Shown here in pieces: positions 1 through 8,453 of a stretch of 12,366 nucleotides of DNA. This DNA is from Fragilaria radians (lineage: Eukaryota > Bacillariophyta > Fragilariophyceae > Fragilariales > Fragilariaceae). The DNA is taken from NCBI GenBank assembly GCA_900642245.1, contig CAAAJI010000695.1, positions 21,104 to 33,469 on the forward strand. The letters are read 5' to 3'. Position 1 is the stretch's first letter. The number at the start of each line of letters is the position of its first letter. A program made the translations under genes and the position numbers. The notes under the pieces were generated by a model. That model did no database searches and was not told the origin of the DNA. It was given only the letters and a program-made list of their open reading frames with translations.

Positions 1-6
1 AAAAAC

Positions 7-207
7 CAAATGATTGTGATCAATACAATACTTACTACACTAAGAATAAGAAGAAAGGATAATAAAGGAAGAAGGAGTAACAATCAAAATTGTAAGGCTA
101 GGAGTTAGGAATTCCAGGCATGATTCTGAATCGGACAGATGGTGACATTGCCTGTTGTGTCATACCACTATAACCGTATACTAGTGCACATTAGCCAGTA
201 TTAAACA
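7..207 (-). repeat. 3' LTR of the outer element
   Basis: This stretch is a direct repeat of 11071-11271 at a constant offset of 11064 bases, with three mismatches (39, 43 and 127) and no gaps. In element orientation it begins TGTTTAATACTGG. If the end follows the TG...CA rule it ends at position 11; the repeat itself extends four bases further, to 7. A purine-rich run on the plus strand at about 46-80 makes the element-sense strand pyrimidine-rich there. It lies just downstream of the RNase H end and a purine-rich tract, as expected of the 3' LTR. Confidence 0.93.
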
Positions 208-216
208 GTCCCCGCG
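208..216 (-). other. Probable polypurine tract of the outer element
   Basis: Read on the minus strand, CGCGGGGAC directly precedes the 3' LTR start TGTTTAAT. This is where second-strand DNA synthesis is primed in LTR retrotransposons. The tract is short and interrupted by pyrimidines, so it is weaker than the one in the inner element. The stretch between the RNase H stop and this tract (217-325) is non-coding and holds a small perfect hairpin at 262-276 (arms CACGG/CCGTG, loop CAGAA). Confidence 0.55.
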
Positions 217-325
217 ATTCGGACTCATGAACTCATGTAACATATACCTGCTTGCAAAGCCCACGGCAGAACCGTGCAGGAGGCACCGACACCATCACTA
301 TTGATGGCTGGAAACCTTGGGCAAA

Positions 326-785
326 TCATAGATTGTAAAGGATGGAGCCAAGAAGCTCACGCCGGCGATTGGATGGGAGCACTATTGTAAATATATCCGC
401 AAGGTTTGTCTGTGTATCTTCCTTGATCACTTCCAATACACCTGCTGCTACCGCCTCTCGTACTGCATGGTAGTTGATTGCATTGTGCTTTTTGGTTAAG
501 ACTGATTCGGGTAGACTGGTGTTTTTCACAACACCTTGATTGTCGCAGAAGACCTGTGCTGGGCCTTCAATCGGAATACCAAACATCCGGAATTTTATAA
601 CGCATTGAAATAATCAGATCACGAGCTGTCCGAAGGGCAACAAATTCACTGCCAAATGTTGAAGTCTCCGCTGTGTTTTGTCAACAATTGAGCCATAGAA
701 TGGGTGAGTTCTGTACAAAGAGAAGAATACCAGTGTGTGATTGTTGCGTCACGAGGTTACCAGCATGGTTTGCATCCACAAAGTA
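326..785 (-). pseudogene. Outer element RNase H domain (broken)
   Basis: This is the C-terminal end of the outer Pol. In the 587-785 part one frame reads YFVDANHAGNLVT, the copia RNase H entry motif with the first catalytic Asp, then TFGSEFVALR with the catalytic Glu. The 326-586 part reads FGIPIEGPAQVFCDNQGV, with the third acidic residue in CDNQG, and later TNLADIFT with the last Asp. Two defects are visible. An in-frame TGA at 681-683 sits where the family usually has Arg/Lys before QNT. A one-base frameshift lies in or near the A-run at about 592-600 that separates the two parts. A further frameshift near 785 separates this domain from the RT. The final stop is at 326-328, followed by about 110 bases of 3' untranslated sequence. 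Confidence 0.88.
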
Positions 786-2035
786 TTGACTGGATATCCC
801 AACGGTTCAGGCATATGCGGCGGCAATTCCTCTTCTGTAACTTCATAGAACAACGTCCTGTCTGGTTTTGCTGCTGTTGGTGTGTGAGGGAGAGGGTCAG
901 TTGGATCAAAGATAATTCGGGACTTATCATGTTTGTGTAAGTATGCAAAGATGTGGTAGACGGCTTCCAGGTGTCCCACTTGTGAGAGCGCAAGATGTTG
1001 TGAGGGTAAAGCAACCTCGATGTAAATGTCAAGTCTTCCCAACTCAACCACCCATTGCAAAACCCCAATTAACTGCAAGTATCGTGAAGACTCATCCGCA
1101 TTACACTCTTCTGTCACATCCATCTCTGGCCTGTAAGTTGTACTTGAAAATGGCGCCTTCGCTGTGGATTTTAAAATCCGACCTTCTTCTTGCAGGAGTA
1201 GTTTCATATTTTGAACTGCATTGCGTACATATGTGTGGGCCGAGAAGGACCAATATTTGCGTCCAGTATTGTCCCCAGGTCTTGTAACTCGTTCAACATC
1301 CGCCCCAAGATATCGCATTGATGGACCAACACTGCTCGGGTTAAGCTCATATGATTCCTTTATTTTCTCCAGGTATATTTTCAGTGAGTGCAAAACAATT
1401 AATACATCGTCAACATATACTAGCAGGTACTCATAATATTTAAATCCGCATGGCTTTGCATGTGCTCGACGGTAAACATCAGGGTCAGCAATGGTTGATT
1501 GGAATCCCATGTCTATCAACAACGAGTTAAACATCGCTTGCCATGACGCACCACTGGACTTCAGTCTGTACAATGCTTGCATCACCTTTACAACCATCCC
1601 TTGTCTTGATCCAAATTCAGCACCAGCAACAAACCATACATTTTTGCGGCAAGGAGCATTCAAGTATGCATTTCCAACGTCACAAGCCATGATATCGAGA
1701 TCATTCAAAGCTGCAATCAGGAAAGCAAGACGCACACTGTCTCTGCTTACCACACTTGAGTATGTTATGCTTGCTGGTGGTTCTGTTAAATGCCCACCAG
1801 CGACAAATCGGGCCTTCGGCGTGAGATCCATCTTGACGTCAAAAATCATGTGGCAGGTGATTTCCTGAAATCCAACGTATGCGCTCTTGTTCTGTCGCAG
1901 TTGTTTGGGTGTCATGCTTTCATAGAACTCAAATGCCATCATTACTTTGTTCAATTCCTTTTGAATGGATTTCCACCAGAAATCCGTTTCAGTGTCCTTG
2001 TCAATTGCCAGCGCCTCTTGCACTGAGTGCGGTAG
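786..2035 (-). pseudogene. Outer element reverse transcriptase domain (broken)
   Basis: This is a copia-type RT (RVT_2 family). In reading order it shows GFQEITCHMIFDVKMDL, KARFVAGGH, SITYSSVVSRDSVR, ACDVGNAYLNAP with the first catalytic Asp, then YVDD with the catalytic Asp pair, MRYLGADV, and a C-terminal stretch around YLQLIGVLQWVVELGR. All three catalytic aspartates survive. The conserved LYGLK motif reads LYRLKSS here, a Gly-to-Arg change likely to be harmful. The segment is open for about 420 codons but is cut from the upstream part of the same frame by TGA at 2036-2038, where the family usually has Arg, and from RNase H by a frameshift near 785. The role in an intact copy is copying element RNA into cDNA inside the virus-like particle. 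Confidence 0.92.
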
Positions 2036-2983
2036 TCAAACTCCATATTTATGACTTGTTTTCCAATACTTGCCCTTTACCTTTGCAATGATTTGATTGC
2101 GAGTGCGGAGTGTTTCCAACACCCACCATTTAAATGCTGGTTCTTCTTGTATTCTATTCGCGACTGCATACTCAGCTAATTCAATCGGATTTGAGTCCTT
2201 CACATGTTTAAGGTTGACCCAATCAGCCGATCTGTCCTTCCAATGACATAACAGCTTCCAGCCTTTTGTTGTTGTCTTTGGAATCTTCACGCCTCGTTTG
2301 CTCATTACGTACCCGTTTGTAATGTGTACGGCAGTCTTATTGCTTTTGTGGTCAGTGATCTCTTGGAGCACCGCATGTCTCCTCCCTTCATCGTCACATT
2401 GCGTAAATATGTTTTCGGCTATCACATTTGCTGTGTACCAATAAAGGGTTCCGTCGTCCAGGATACATTCATACTCACGTGAATCGAGTAATGGATTTGA
2501 GTGCTTCTTACCAATTGGTTTACCGTCATTGTCTTGGGAGCGCCTGATCACCTTGGCTGGAACTGAGTCTCTGTTGCTATTTACCATGAATTCAGCGCCA
2601 ATGTACTGGTCAAAAGTTTCATATTCAATATCCTCGGCGTCTGACTTTGGAGGTTGGATCATGTCCCCTTATTCCGCATCCAAGGGAATGTCACGTGTGT
2701 CATTGAGTTCCATGTCAGCGTCTTCATCCTGTAGATAAAACACATGATTTGGCAATTCAATTTGGAAGTTTTTATCGAGTCTTGTGAGTAGGTTATTATC
2801 AAAGGTGAGCACACGGGTTTTGATTGCATCAATGGCCATGTCCATTATTGTTATGTGTTGGACAGTTGATCTGGCAATGACGTTCCCTGCTTCCGGGAGT
2901 ATCCAATACGTCATGTCACTTCCAATGCGGTGAGCAATTCCAAGCCAATGACCAATGCGTGCCTGCTCGTCGCTCATATCCAT
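2036..2983 (-). pseudogene. Outer element post-integrase region with chromodomain-like module (broken)
   Basis: This lies between integrase and RT and keeps one frame across an internal TAA at 2669-2671, where the family pattern (DAEYGDMIQPP) expects Tyr. The upstream part (2672-2983) reads DEQARIGHWLGIAHRIGSD and VIARSTVQHIT, the integrase C-terminal region typical of this lineage, then an acidic stretch rich in D and E. The downstream part (2039-2662) contains AKVIRRSQDNDGKPIG and EYECILDDGTLY. It then has a chromodomain-like pattern at about 2150-2377: VLQEITDHK, an insert, GWKLLCHWKDRSADWVNL, then IELAEYAVANRI. It ends near KGKYWKTSHKYGV at the TGA of 2036-2038. The chromodomain assignment is my pattern reading, not a search result. 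Confidence 0.8.
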
Positions 2984-3619
2984 TTATCAAAATCAAGCCA
3001 TTCACAAATGTCAGGAGTCTGACCGCTAATGAGTTCCAGGCCAGAACGTTGCAGTGGTCCGCGTGCCAGAAGTGATTGCACTTCAGCAATGTACACAAGT
3101 CCGTAATCCCATAATCTTGAAGGAATCTGTGCTTCTTGCATTCTGGCTTTCCACTTGGTTTTAATCTCGCGAATCTCTGTTACAGTTTTGTGTGATCCCT
3201 CGGCCTTTCTCTGCATGATGCAGTTTTATGTTTAAACAACAAATAAGTTTCATCACATCAGTATTGTTACCCGTTTGCTCACTTGGAAGATTGCAGGTCA
3301 GCTCGGCAGGCACACCAACATCATCAAAGAAGGTATTAAGAGCAGTTGCAATTTTTGAGCTAGCCTTGGATTCCATTGGATAAACTCTGGTATATTTGTC
3401 CGTTTGTGATGAGCTGAGCGCATGTGTATCCTGCTAACAACTTCACATTTGAAAAGAGTGTGTCTGTGTAGAATGTTTCTTGTAGTCGCTTGCGTTGAAG
3501 ATCAAGATGGTCTACTTGATATTGTTGGTGAAGGGGATGTAGAGATTGACGCACTCCCCGTTGTGTGGTGGACTTCAATGTCCGCTGAGCAGTCGCAAGT
3601 CCGCAACCGAATCGACGGG
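2984..3619 (-). pseudogene. Outer element integrase (broken by frameshifts and insertion)
   Basis: The segment starts at the insertion point and reads ARRFGCGLATAQRTLKSTTQ, the N-terminal integrase region of this lineage, then FYTDTLF with the first catalytic Asp. A frameshift near 3395 moves into a frame reading YPMESKASSKIATALNTFFD and GVPAEL. A second near 3200 moves to TEIREIKTKWKARM, RLWDYGLVYIAEVQSLLARG and PDICEWLDFD. A third near 2985 coincides with an apparent short deletion just after EWLDFD. The second catalytic Asp appears to be Asn (AAT at 3290-3292, in TCNLPSEQTG). The Glu of TEIREIK is in place. An intact copy would insert element cDNA into the genome; this one cannot. Confidence 0.85.
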
Positions 3620-3624
3620 CAATT
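3620..3624. repeat. Target-site duplication CAATT, left copy
   Basis: CAATT directly precedes the inner left LTR and matches 8351-8355 directly after the inner right LTR. Five bases is the usual copia duplication length. Removing one copy plus the inner element takes out 4731 bases, a multiple of three, and rejoins the outer integrase in the same frame. Confidence 0.97.
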
Positions 3625-3824
3625 TGCTGAAACACTCTAGTTACAATTAATAATATAGACTTGACGTAGAAAGAATTAATAAACTTATAAATAGAAAACT
3701 AATCTAATCTCGATCGATATCTTCACATTTCTAGAGATATCCAAATCAGTCGTGAATCGGAAAATTTCTTTTCTACAACAATACTGGTACTGCTTCTACT
3801 AGTAACCACGTATCGACTTCGACA
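3625..3824 (-). repeat. 3' LTR of the inner element
   Basis: This is a 200-bp direct repeat of 8151-8350 at an offset of 4526 bases, with one mismatch (A at 3650, T at 8176). In element orientation it starts TGTCGAAGTCG and ends GTTTCAGCA. It would provide 3' end formation; the polyadenylation site cannot be placed from the sequence alone. Confidence 0.98.
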
Positions 3825-3832
3825 CCCTCCTT
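3825..3832 (-). other. Polypurine tract of the inner element
   Basis: Read on the minus strand, AAGGAGGG directly abuts the 3' LTR start TGTCGAAG. This is the expected primer site for plus-strand DNA synthesis. It lies 20 bases after the pol stop codon, so the element has almost no 3' untranslated internal sequence. Confidence 0.85.
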
Positions 3833-3852
3833 AAATTTTTCGCTTCACTTTT

Positions 3853-6800
3853 TCAAACTAAATTTCCACTAAATACCGAAGAATGTTTCTTGAACAAATC
3901 AATGCTCAAGTTCTTAGTGAACAAGTCACTAGGATTATTCTGGGACGATATCCATTCGATCTTCACCATGTTCTTCTCCTTCGCTTCGCGAAGAAAAAGA
4001 TAGCGAACATCGATATGGCGAGTCCGACCTCCAACGCTCCAATTGTTGATTAAATCCTTAGCACCCTTGTTATCCATCTTTAACACCATCGGCAATTTAA
4101 CACTAATTTTGATCGATTCGAGTACCTTTTTTACATACAGCATTTCTTGGTAACAGTGTGTTGCAGCCACCAATTCGGCTTCGGTCACTGAAAGCGTAAC
4201 CGCCTCCTGCATCTTACTTTTGGCAGCTACAGGTGCTCCATTTAGAAATACAATATATCCTGTAACACTTCTTCTGGTTTCGATGTCTTTTGAATAATCC
4301 GAATCAGATATACCTACTATATTCACTTCATTTTCTTCATTTTCATTCCAAATTCCAGTCGGTTTCAACGTCCATCCAATATCTTCATAGCTCACACAGA
4401 AATTCATAGCTCTCTCCATTGCTAATTGATGACTAATTTGTGGTTTTGTGGCAAATTTTGATAATTCTCTAACCGAATTCCCAATTTCAGGTCTCGACCA
4501 TCGTGTTAGATACAATAATTTTCCCACACCTGCCTGATATTTCTTTTTCTCCTTTTCTCGAACTATATCTTCATCATTCCCAGCTTGTAGACATTGACCT
4601 GCTGGAGCTGGTGTACTTACATGTTTGAAACCAGCACCGAATTCATCAACTAAACTCTTAACTAAAATAGGTTGCGTAAATTTCACCGATTTTTCCTTTT
4701 CATTCATTTTAACTTTGCATCCAACGTATTCCTTAACAAATCCAACATCCTCGCATTCAAAGTACTCCATCATCTTGTTCTTTTCTCTAATTATATCCGA
4801 AATAGAGCCAAAGAAAATACAATCATCGACCCATGACAAACAGACAATTTTTCGTCCACTTACATTTTTATAATAACAACATGGATCACCGTCACTTCTT
4901 GTAAATCCCATTGCAGTTAAAGCTCTCAATAATTCTGTCCAAAATGCTTGTGCTGCTTGTTTCAGGCCATAGATGGTTCGGTTCAACTTCAAAACCTGCG
5001 ATTCCTTGTAGAATTCTTCAAAACCTTGCGGGATCTTTAAAAATAATTCCTCTCCTTTATCAAATCTTCCATTTAAAAATGCTCCTTTAACATCTATAAC
5101 ATATCCTTTCCATCCTGCTAACATTGCCAGTGTGAATATTACTCTAATTGTTGTGTCGTTAGTTACAGGAGATGAGGTAGAAGAGCTGTCGTAGTGTAGT
5201 CCATCTAACTGTTCAAATCCGCGGGCATTAATCCTGGCTCTATAGCTCCCATTTGGTTTTTTCTTCATCGCCCAAGTTGTAGTTAGTACTTTGTCGGTTG
5301 TCTTGAGTGTATTTTTGTCAACTGCAGTCCAAACCCCACTTTTAACCATCCTTTCATGCTCCTCCTGAACGGCTTTAATCCACTCCTTTTTATCCCTTGA
5401 TTGCATTGCTTCATTGTACTTCATAACATGTAGCTCCTCCGTCGACATTATAAATGCATATTCATCCCTGGTCTCATCATTGTCTACTCCAATTTTAACA
5501 AATTCATCGTATCTTGTTGGCGGACGTACTGATCTTCCATATCTGGTGGTTGTCGTTTGTTCTCCACCCTTATCAATATTTTCATCACCTTTTTCGGTAC
5601 TATTGTCAGCAGCATCATCGAGCAGTTCACTTACCAAGTCCTCTACACTTTCATCACTATCGTCGTTGTTGTTCTGATCATCATCTGACTTGACACTTTT
5701 GTCCTCCAAATTTTCGGAAATTCGACGGATCCCTTCAGTATAGTTCATACGTACATTCTCGTTTCGATCAAAAAACATTTTATTTAGCCATCGAATGTCT
5801 CTGGTTAAGTGTACCCTCCTTGACCTAGGATCCCACATACGATAAGTATCTCCAGCATGGGTTGTAGAGTACCCTACAAACATACATGTGTATCCACGGT
5901 CATCGAGTTTAGTATGACTCCTGGTCCTCAACTTAACTGTTCCAGCTTCTCCCCAGGTCCTTAATTGCGTTAAACACTTAGGAATTTGACCATCCCAATG
6001 GGCATATCGAGTATCGATTTTGTCGTCTATTTTAATTATGGACATACCATCAAGAAGAGTTGCCGTCTTAAACGCTTCCCTCCATAACATAAATCTGAAT
6101 TTTCTCGGAACGTTCGCGGCATTCAGCATAGCCCTTCCACGACTAGCTATAGTATGAAATGCCACTTCAGCCAAACTGTTACGTTGCGGAGTATCACGTC
6201 CAGTGTACTCGAATTTTATACCCATTTTCCAATCAGAACTGTTCATGCGATTCTCTAGGGCCTTATTTTCTCCGCCGTCATCGCATCGGATAATCCTTAT
6301 GTCCTTTCCCGAATTTTTTAAATTCTGTACCAGCTGACACGTAGGTTCTACCATTCCATTTTTTGATGCAAAAAAATCCGAGAATTTTATTTGTGTCCGT
6401 TCATCAACGATTATTCTCCAGTATGGTTTCGACGTAGGATCATCGTAGTCGTTGTTTTTTACAGAGCTTATATCAAGGTGAATTCGTCCATTTTGCATGG
6501 AATCAGACCTTTTTGATGTCTTGACAATGATGTTCTTTTGTCGGGCTTTCCCCTCTGCACAGGCTTCGCACATCTCGTTCGATCCGGTAAGTATCCAACC
6601 TAACTGTTTTGCAATTTGTTTTGTCTTCTGAAAAGACATGTGGCCTAACTTTCCATGAGCCTCACTTAGGGTCATTTTGACAGTTCCGGTATCCTGAATT
6701 CCGCCACAAAATTCATCATCCCTCGCGATTCGAACGCCATATAACACACCATTTTTAGTTGGGATCCTTTGATCAAACCTTATTTCAAGATCACCCTTGC

Positions 6801-7044
6801 TGATGGCTATATATTCATCATTACCGGTAAGTTTCCATCCCTTTTTTAGCATCTGACTGAGGCTAAACAGGTTGAATCGGCCATTTTTGAGGATTGTCAC
6901 GTCCTGAATTCTCACTCTTTTAACTTCATTCTTCACAGAGATTGTTCCAATCACATCAGCTGTCTCTGTTATTTGTTCTTTAGTGCCATTTCCCATTGTA
7001 ATGGTTCCTTTATCTTTGACTTTTTTAATGTTTTCCAATCCACT
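3853..7044 (-). CDS. Inner element Pol: protease remainder, integrase, RT, RNase H
   Basis: This frame is continuous with gag but separated from it by TGA at 7045-7047; counting from the first Met after the stop (7038) it has 1061 residues. Domains by residue: rest of the protease, about 1-95; integrase zinc finger with H128, H133, C157 and C160; integrase core with D189, D253 (in RCDDGGENK) and E291; GYSTTHAGDTYRMWDP near 389-404; an acidic low-complexity linker, about 442-495; RT with D649 in VIDVKGAFLNG and D738/D739 in SWVDDC; RNase H with the acidic pair D912/D914 (SDSDYSKD), E953, D989 and D1038 (NNPSDLFTK). All catalytic residues I can check are present, and there is no frameshift. The stop is TGA at 3853-3855. 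Without read-through of the upstream TGA there is no obvious way to make Pol as a fusion. Confidence 0.95.
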   Translation of the reverse strand, partial: SGLENIKKVKDKGTITMGNGTKEQITETADVIGTISVKNEVKRVRIQDVTILKNGRFNLFSLSQMLKKGWKLTGNDEYIAISKGDLEIRFDQRIPTKNGVLYGVRIARDDEFCGGIQDTGTVKMTLSEAHGKLGHMSFQKTKQIAKQLGWILTGSNEMCEACAEGKARQKNIIVKTSKRSDSMQNGRIHLDISSVKNNDYDDPTSKPYWRIIVDERTQIKFSDFFASKNGMVEPTCQLVQNLKNSGKDIRIIRCDDGGENKALENRMNSSDWKMGIKFEYTGRDTPQRNSLAEVAFHTIASRGRAMLNAANVPRKFRFMLWREAFKTATLLDGMSIIKIDDKIDTRYAHWDGQIPKCLTQLRTWGEAGTVKLRTRSHTKLDDRGYTCMFVGYSTTHAGDTYRMWDPRSRRVHLTRDIRWLNKMFFDRNENVRMNYTEGIRRISENLEDKSVKSDDDQNNNDDSDESVEDLVSELLDDAADNSTEKGDENIDKGGEQTTTTRYGRSVRPPTRYDEFVKIGVDNDETRDEYAFIMSTEELHVMKYNEAMQSRDKKEWIKAVQEEHERMVKSGVWTAVDKNTLKTTDKVLTTTWAMKKKPNGSYRARINARGFEQLDGLHYDSSSTSSPVTNDTTIRVIFTLAMLAGWKGYVIDVKGAFLNGRFDKGEELFLKIPQGFEEFYKESQVLKLNRTIYGLKQAAQAFWTELLRALTAMGFTRSDGDPCCYYKNVSGRKIVCLSWVDDCIFFGSISDIIREKNKMMEYFECEDVGFVKEYVGCKVKMNEKEKSVKFTQPILVKSLVDEFGAGFKHVSTPAPAGQCLQAGNDEDIVREKEKKKYQAGVGKLLYLTRWSRPEIGNSVRELSKFATKPQISHQLAMERAMNFCVSYEDIGWTLKPTGIWNENEENEVNIVGISDSDYSKDIETRRSVTGYIVFLNGAPVAAKSKMQEAVTLSVTEAELVAATHCYQEMLYVKKVLESIKISVKLPMVLKMDNKGAKDLINNWSVGGRTRHIDVRYLFLREAKEKNMVKIEWISSQNNPSDLFTKNLSIDLFKKHSSVFSGNLV

Positions 7045-8097
7045 TCAATATGGTGTCATGTGAACTGTCGCTGCAGAGTCTGCTATCCACAAATCCTGAT
7101 CATTGATCATATCGCTGCTGTCGAGAGTTCCAAGTAAGTACTCTTCTAAATTTTTAACGTTGTCAATCCCTGCTGCAGCCTTCTCACCAACATCTTCTTT
7201 GCTTGATCTAACAACAAATCCCGGAGGTCTTTTATCTTTGTTTGATTCCTTGAACCAGCAATCCTTGGCTAAATGCCCCTTTTTATTACAATTCAGACAC
7301 TTTTTTGAGGTACGTTTCTTGTCAGCATTGTCATTGTCACGATTAGGGCATTTATTTGCCATGTGACCTCTTTTTCCGCAGATATAACATGTGCCATTTA
7401 CAGCGGTAAGTAAAACTTCTCCTTCCTCTTCTTTTCTTGTCACTTTACCTCGGTTTATCTGACGATAATGCTGAGTCATCACCACTTCCAAATCATGAAG
7501 AGTGAGCTGATTACCTTTAATACTTTGTTCAGCTGTTAAAACAGCTTGATATTCTTGTGTTGCGACACTCAGCACAACTGCAATGAGGTCCGATTCTTCA
7601 ATATCTCCAATTCCATCATACTGATCTTCTATAGCTGCAAGAGTGTCAAAAAGTATCGCTGGATCACTTCCTTTTTTCATGCTAACTTGGTTTAGCTTCT
7701 GTCTCATTTCGACCTTTGAAATAATATCATTAGGCTTGAATTTTCTGTTCAATTCCTGGGCCACAAGGTAAGCCAATCCTTCAGGCCATTCTTTGGTTTT
7801 CGCCTTACTAACCAATCGCATAATTCCTTCTCTTGTGAACGCCATTGTGAAGCTTGCCATTGCCAGATCGTTCATTTTTTTCGCTTGAAATTGTTTCTTA
7901 CCGGTTTCGGTTGAAAGATCAATTTCATCAAACCAGCTTGTTGGCATATCCTGATTGGGCTTCTCTCTGATTGCATCGGAAAAACCATTTATGTTTGCGT
8001 ATGCCTTGAACTTGGTCCACCACATGGTATACTTGCTTGAGCTTCCGTCGAACGTTGGGATGCTCCCTTGATTGATTCTGGCGATTTCGTTGTCCAT
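7045..8097 (-). CDS. Inner element Gag with two zinc knuckles and start of protease
   Basis: This is a 350-residue frame from the ATG at 8095-8097, the first ATG after the 5' LTR. The N-terminal two thirds are a helix-rich capsid-like region (TMWWTKFKAYANINGF, EGLAYLVAQELNRKF, ATQEYQAVL). Two CCHC knuckles follow: C237-C250 (CYICGKRGHMANKC) and C267-C280 (CLNCNKKGHLAKDC), which would bind element RNA during packaging. The frame then enters the protease, whose catalytic motif IADSAATVHMT has Asp at residue 340, and stops ten residues later at TGA 7045-7047 (PY*SGL). In intact copia elements the frame continues here, often with Arg, so CGA to TGA is the simplest explanation. The leader between LTR and ATG is only 53 bases. 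Confidence 0.95.
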   Translation of the reverse strand: MDNEIARINQGSIPTFDGSSSKYTMWWTKFKAYANINGFSDAIREKPNQDMPTSWFDEIDLSTETGKKQFQAKKMNDLAMASFTMAFTREGIMRLVSKAKTKEWPEGLAYLVAQELNRKFKPNDIISKVEMRQKLNQVSMKKGSDPAILFDTLAAIEDQYDGIGDIEESDLIAVVLSVATQEYQAVLTAEQSIKGNQLTLHDLEVVMTQHYRQINRGKVTRKEEEGEVLLTAVNGTCYICGKRGHMANKCPNRDNDNADKKRTSKKCLNCNKKGHLAKDCWFKESNKDKRPPGFVVRSSKEDVGEKAAAGIDNVKNLEEYLLGTLDSSDMINDQDLWIADSAATVHMTPY

Positions 8098-8138
8098 TTT
8101 TAAGCAGCTTCTATCCAGTAACTAGGTATTCTCGAGAC

Positions 8139-8150
8139 TACTTCGAAGTA
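8139..8150 (-). other. Expected primer-binding site region of the inner element, with 12-bp palindrome
   Basis: Minus-strand priming should start next to the 5' LTR. The adjoining 12 bases, TACTTCGAAGTA, form a perfect palindrome and do not start with the TGG expected for pairing with a tRNA 3' CCA end. The complementary strand reads CTTCGAA, which has the shape of a seven-base anticodon loop (CT-TCG-AA), so a half-tRNA primer is possible. A TGG-starting alternative lies at 8104-8117, but 33 bases from the LTR, which is unusually far. Confidence 0.3.
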
Positions 8151-8350
8151 TGCTGAAACACTCTAGTTACAATTATTAATATAGACTTGACGTAGAAAGA
8201 ATTAATAAACTTATAAATAGAAAACTAATCTAATCTCGATCGATATCTTCACATTTCTAGAGATATCCAAATCAGTCGTGAATCGGAAAATTTCTTTTCT
8301 ACAACAATACTGGTACTGCTTCTACTAGTAACCACGTATCGACTTCGACA
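8151..8350 (-). repeat. 5' LTR of the inner element
   Basis: This is the 200-bp partner of 3625-3824. As the 5' LTR it should hold the promoter for element RNA. A TATA-like TATTTATAA (element sense) is at 8211-8219, about two thirds into the LTR. A TGACGT hexamer, the core of bZIP/CRE sites, lies at 8188-8193 on the plus strand. Both are only pattern matches. Confidence 0.98.
8211..8219 (-). promoter_or_regulatory. Possible TATA-like box in the inner 5' LTR
   Basis: TATTTATAA in element sense begins about 132 bases from the LTR start, which would place a transcription start near 8180 and leave a short R-U5. AT-rich sequence makes chance matches common, and no start-site data are available here. 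Confidence 0.25.
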
Positions 8351-8355
8351 CAATT
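8351..8355. repeat. Target-site duplication CAATT, right copy
   Basis: This is the partner of 3620-3624 and marks the right edge of the inner insertion within the outer pol. Confidence 0.97.
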
Positions 8356-8453
8356 GTCTCTGCGTTTACCCGCGAATGGCGATCCTTGGCACCGACGAAA
8401 GCAATGGTTCTGGTTTCACAAAAAGCAGTCACAACCTTCATGGAGCTTACCAT
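8356..8453 (-). pseudogene. Outer Pol fragment between protease and integrase, cut by the insertion
   Basis: After the TGA at 8454-8456 the same frame continues for 32 codons (TAFCETRTIAFVGAKDRHSR and so on) up to the CAATT target site. It resumes on the far side of the inner element at 3619 in the same frame. The RHSRV stretch leading into ARRFG marks the start of the integrase region in this lineage. Confidence 0.75.

Larger units (their letters stand above)
3625..8350 (-). mobile_element. Inner Ty1/copia retrotransposon, nearly intact and recent
   Basis: This is a complete element of 4726 bp with 200-bp LTRs (3625-3824 and 8151-8350) differing at one base, TG...CA ends, a perfect CAATT target duplication, a polypurine tract and a single long gag-pol frame. 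The minus strand carries, in order, Gag with two zinc knuckles, protease, integrase, RT and RNase H. The near-identity of the LTRs shows recent insertion. It sits inside the integrase of the outer element, in the same orientation. One in-frame TGA at 7045-7047 is the only coding defect I can see. The Gag resembles diatom copia Gag proteins (TMWWTKFKAY, MAMASFTMAFT-type segments). It is more AT-rich than the host element and clearly belongs to a different copia lineage. Confidence 0.97.

Noticed and set aside
704..2091. Plus-strand open frames over the RT region
   Set aside because: They lie opposite a clear RT coding frame and show no family resemblance; they are shadows of the minus-strand gene.
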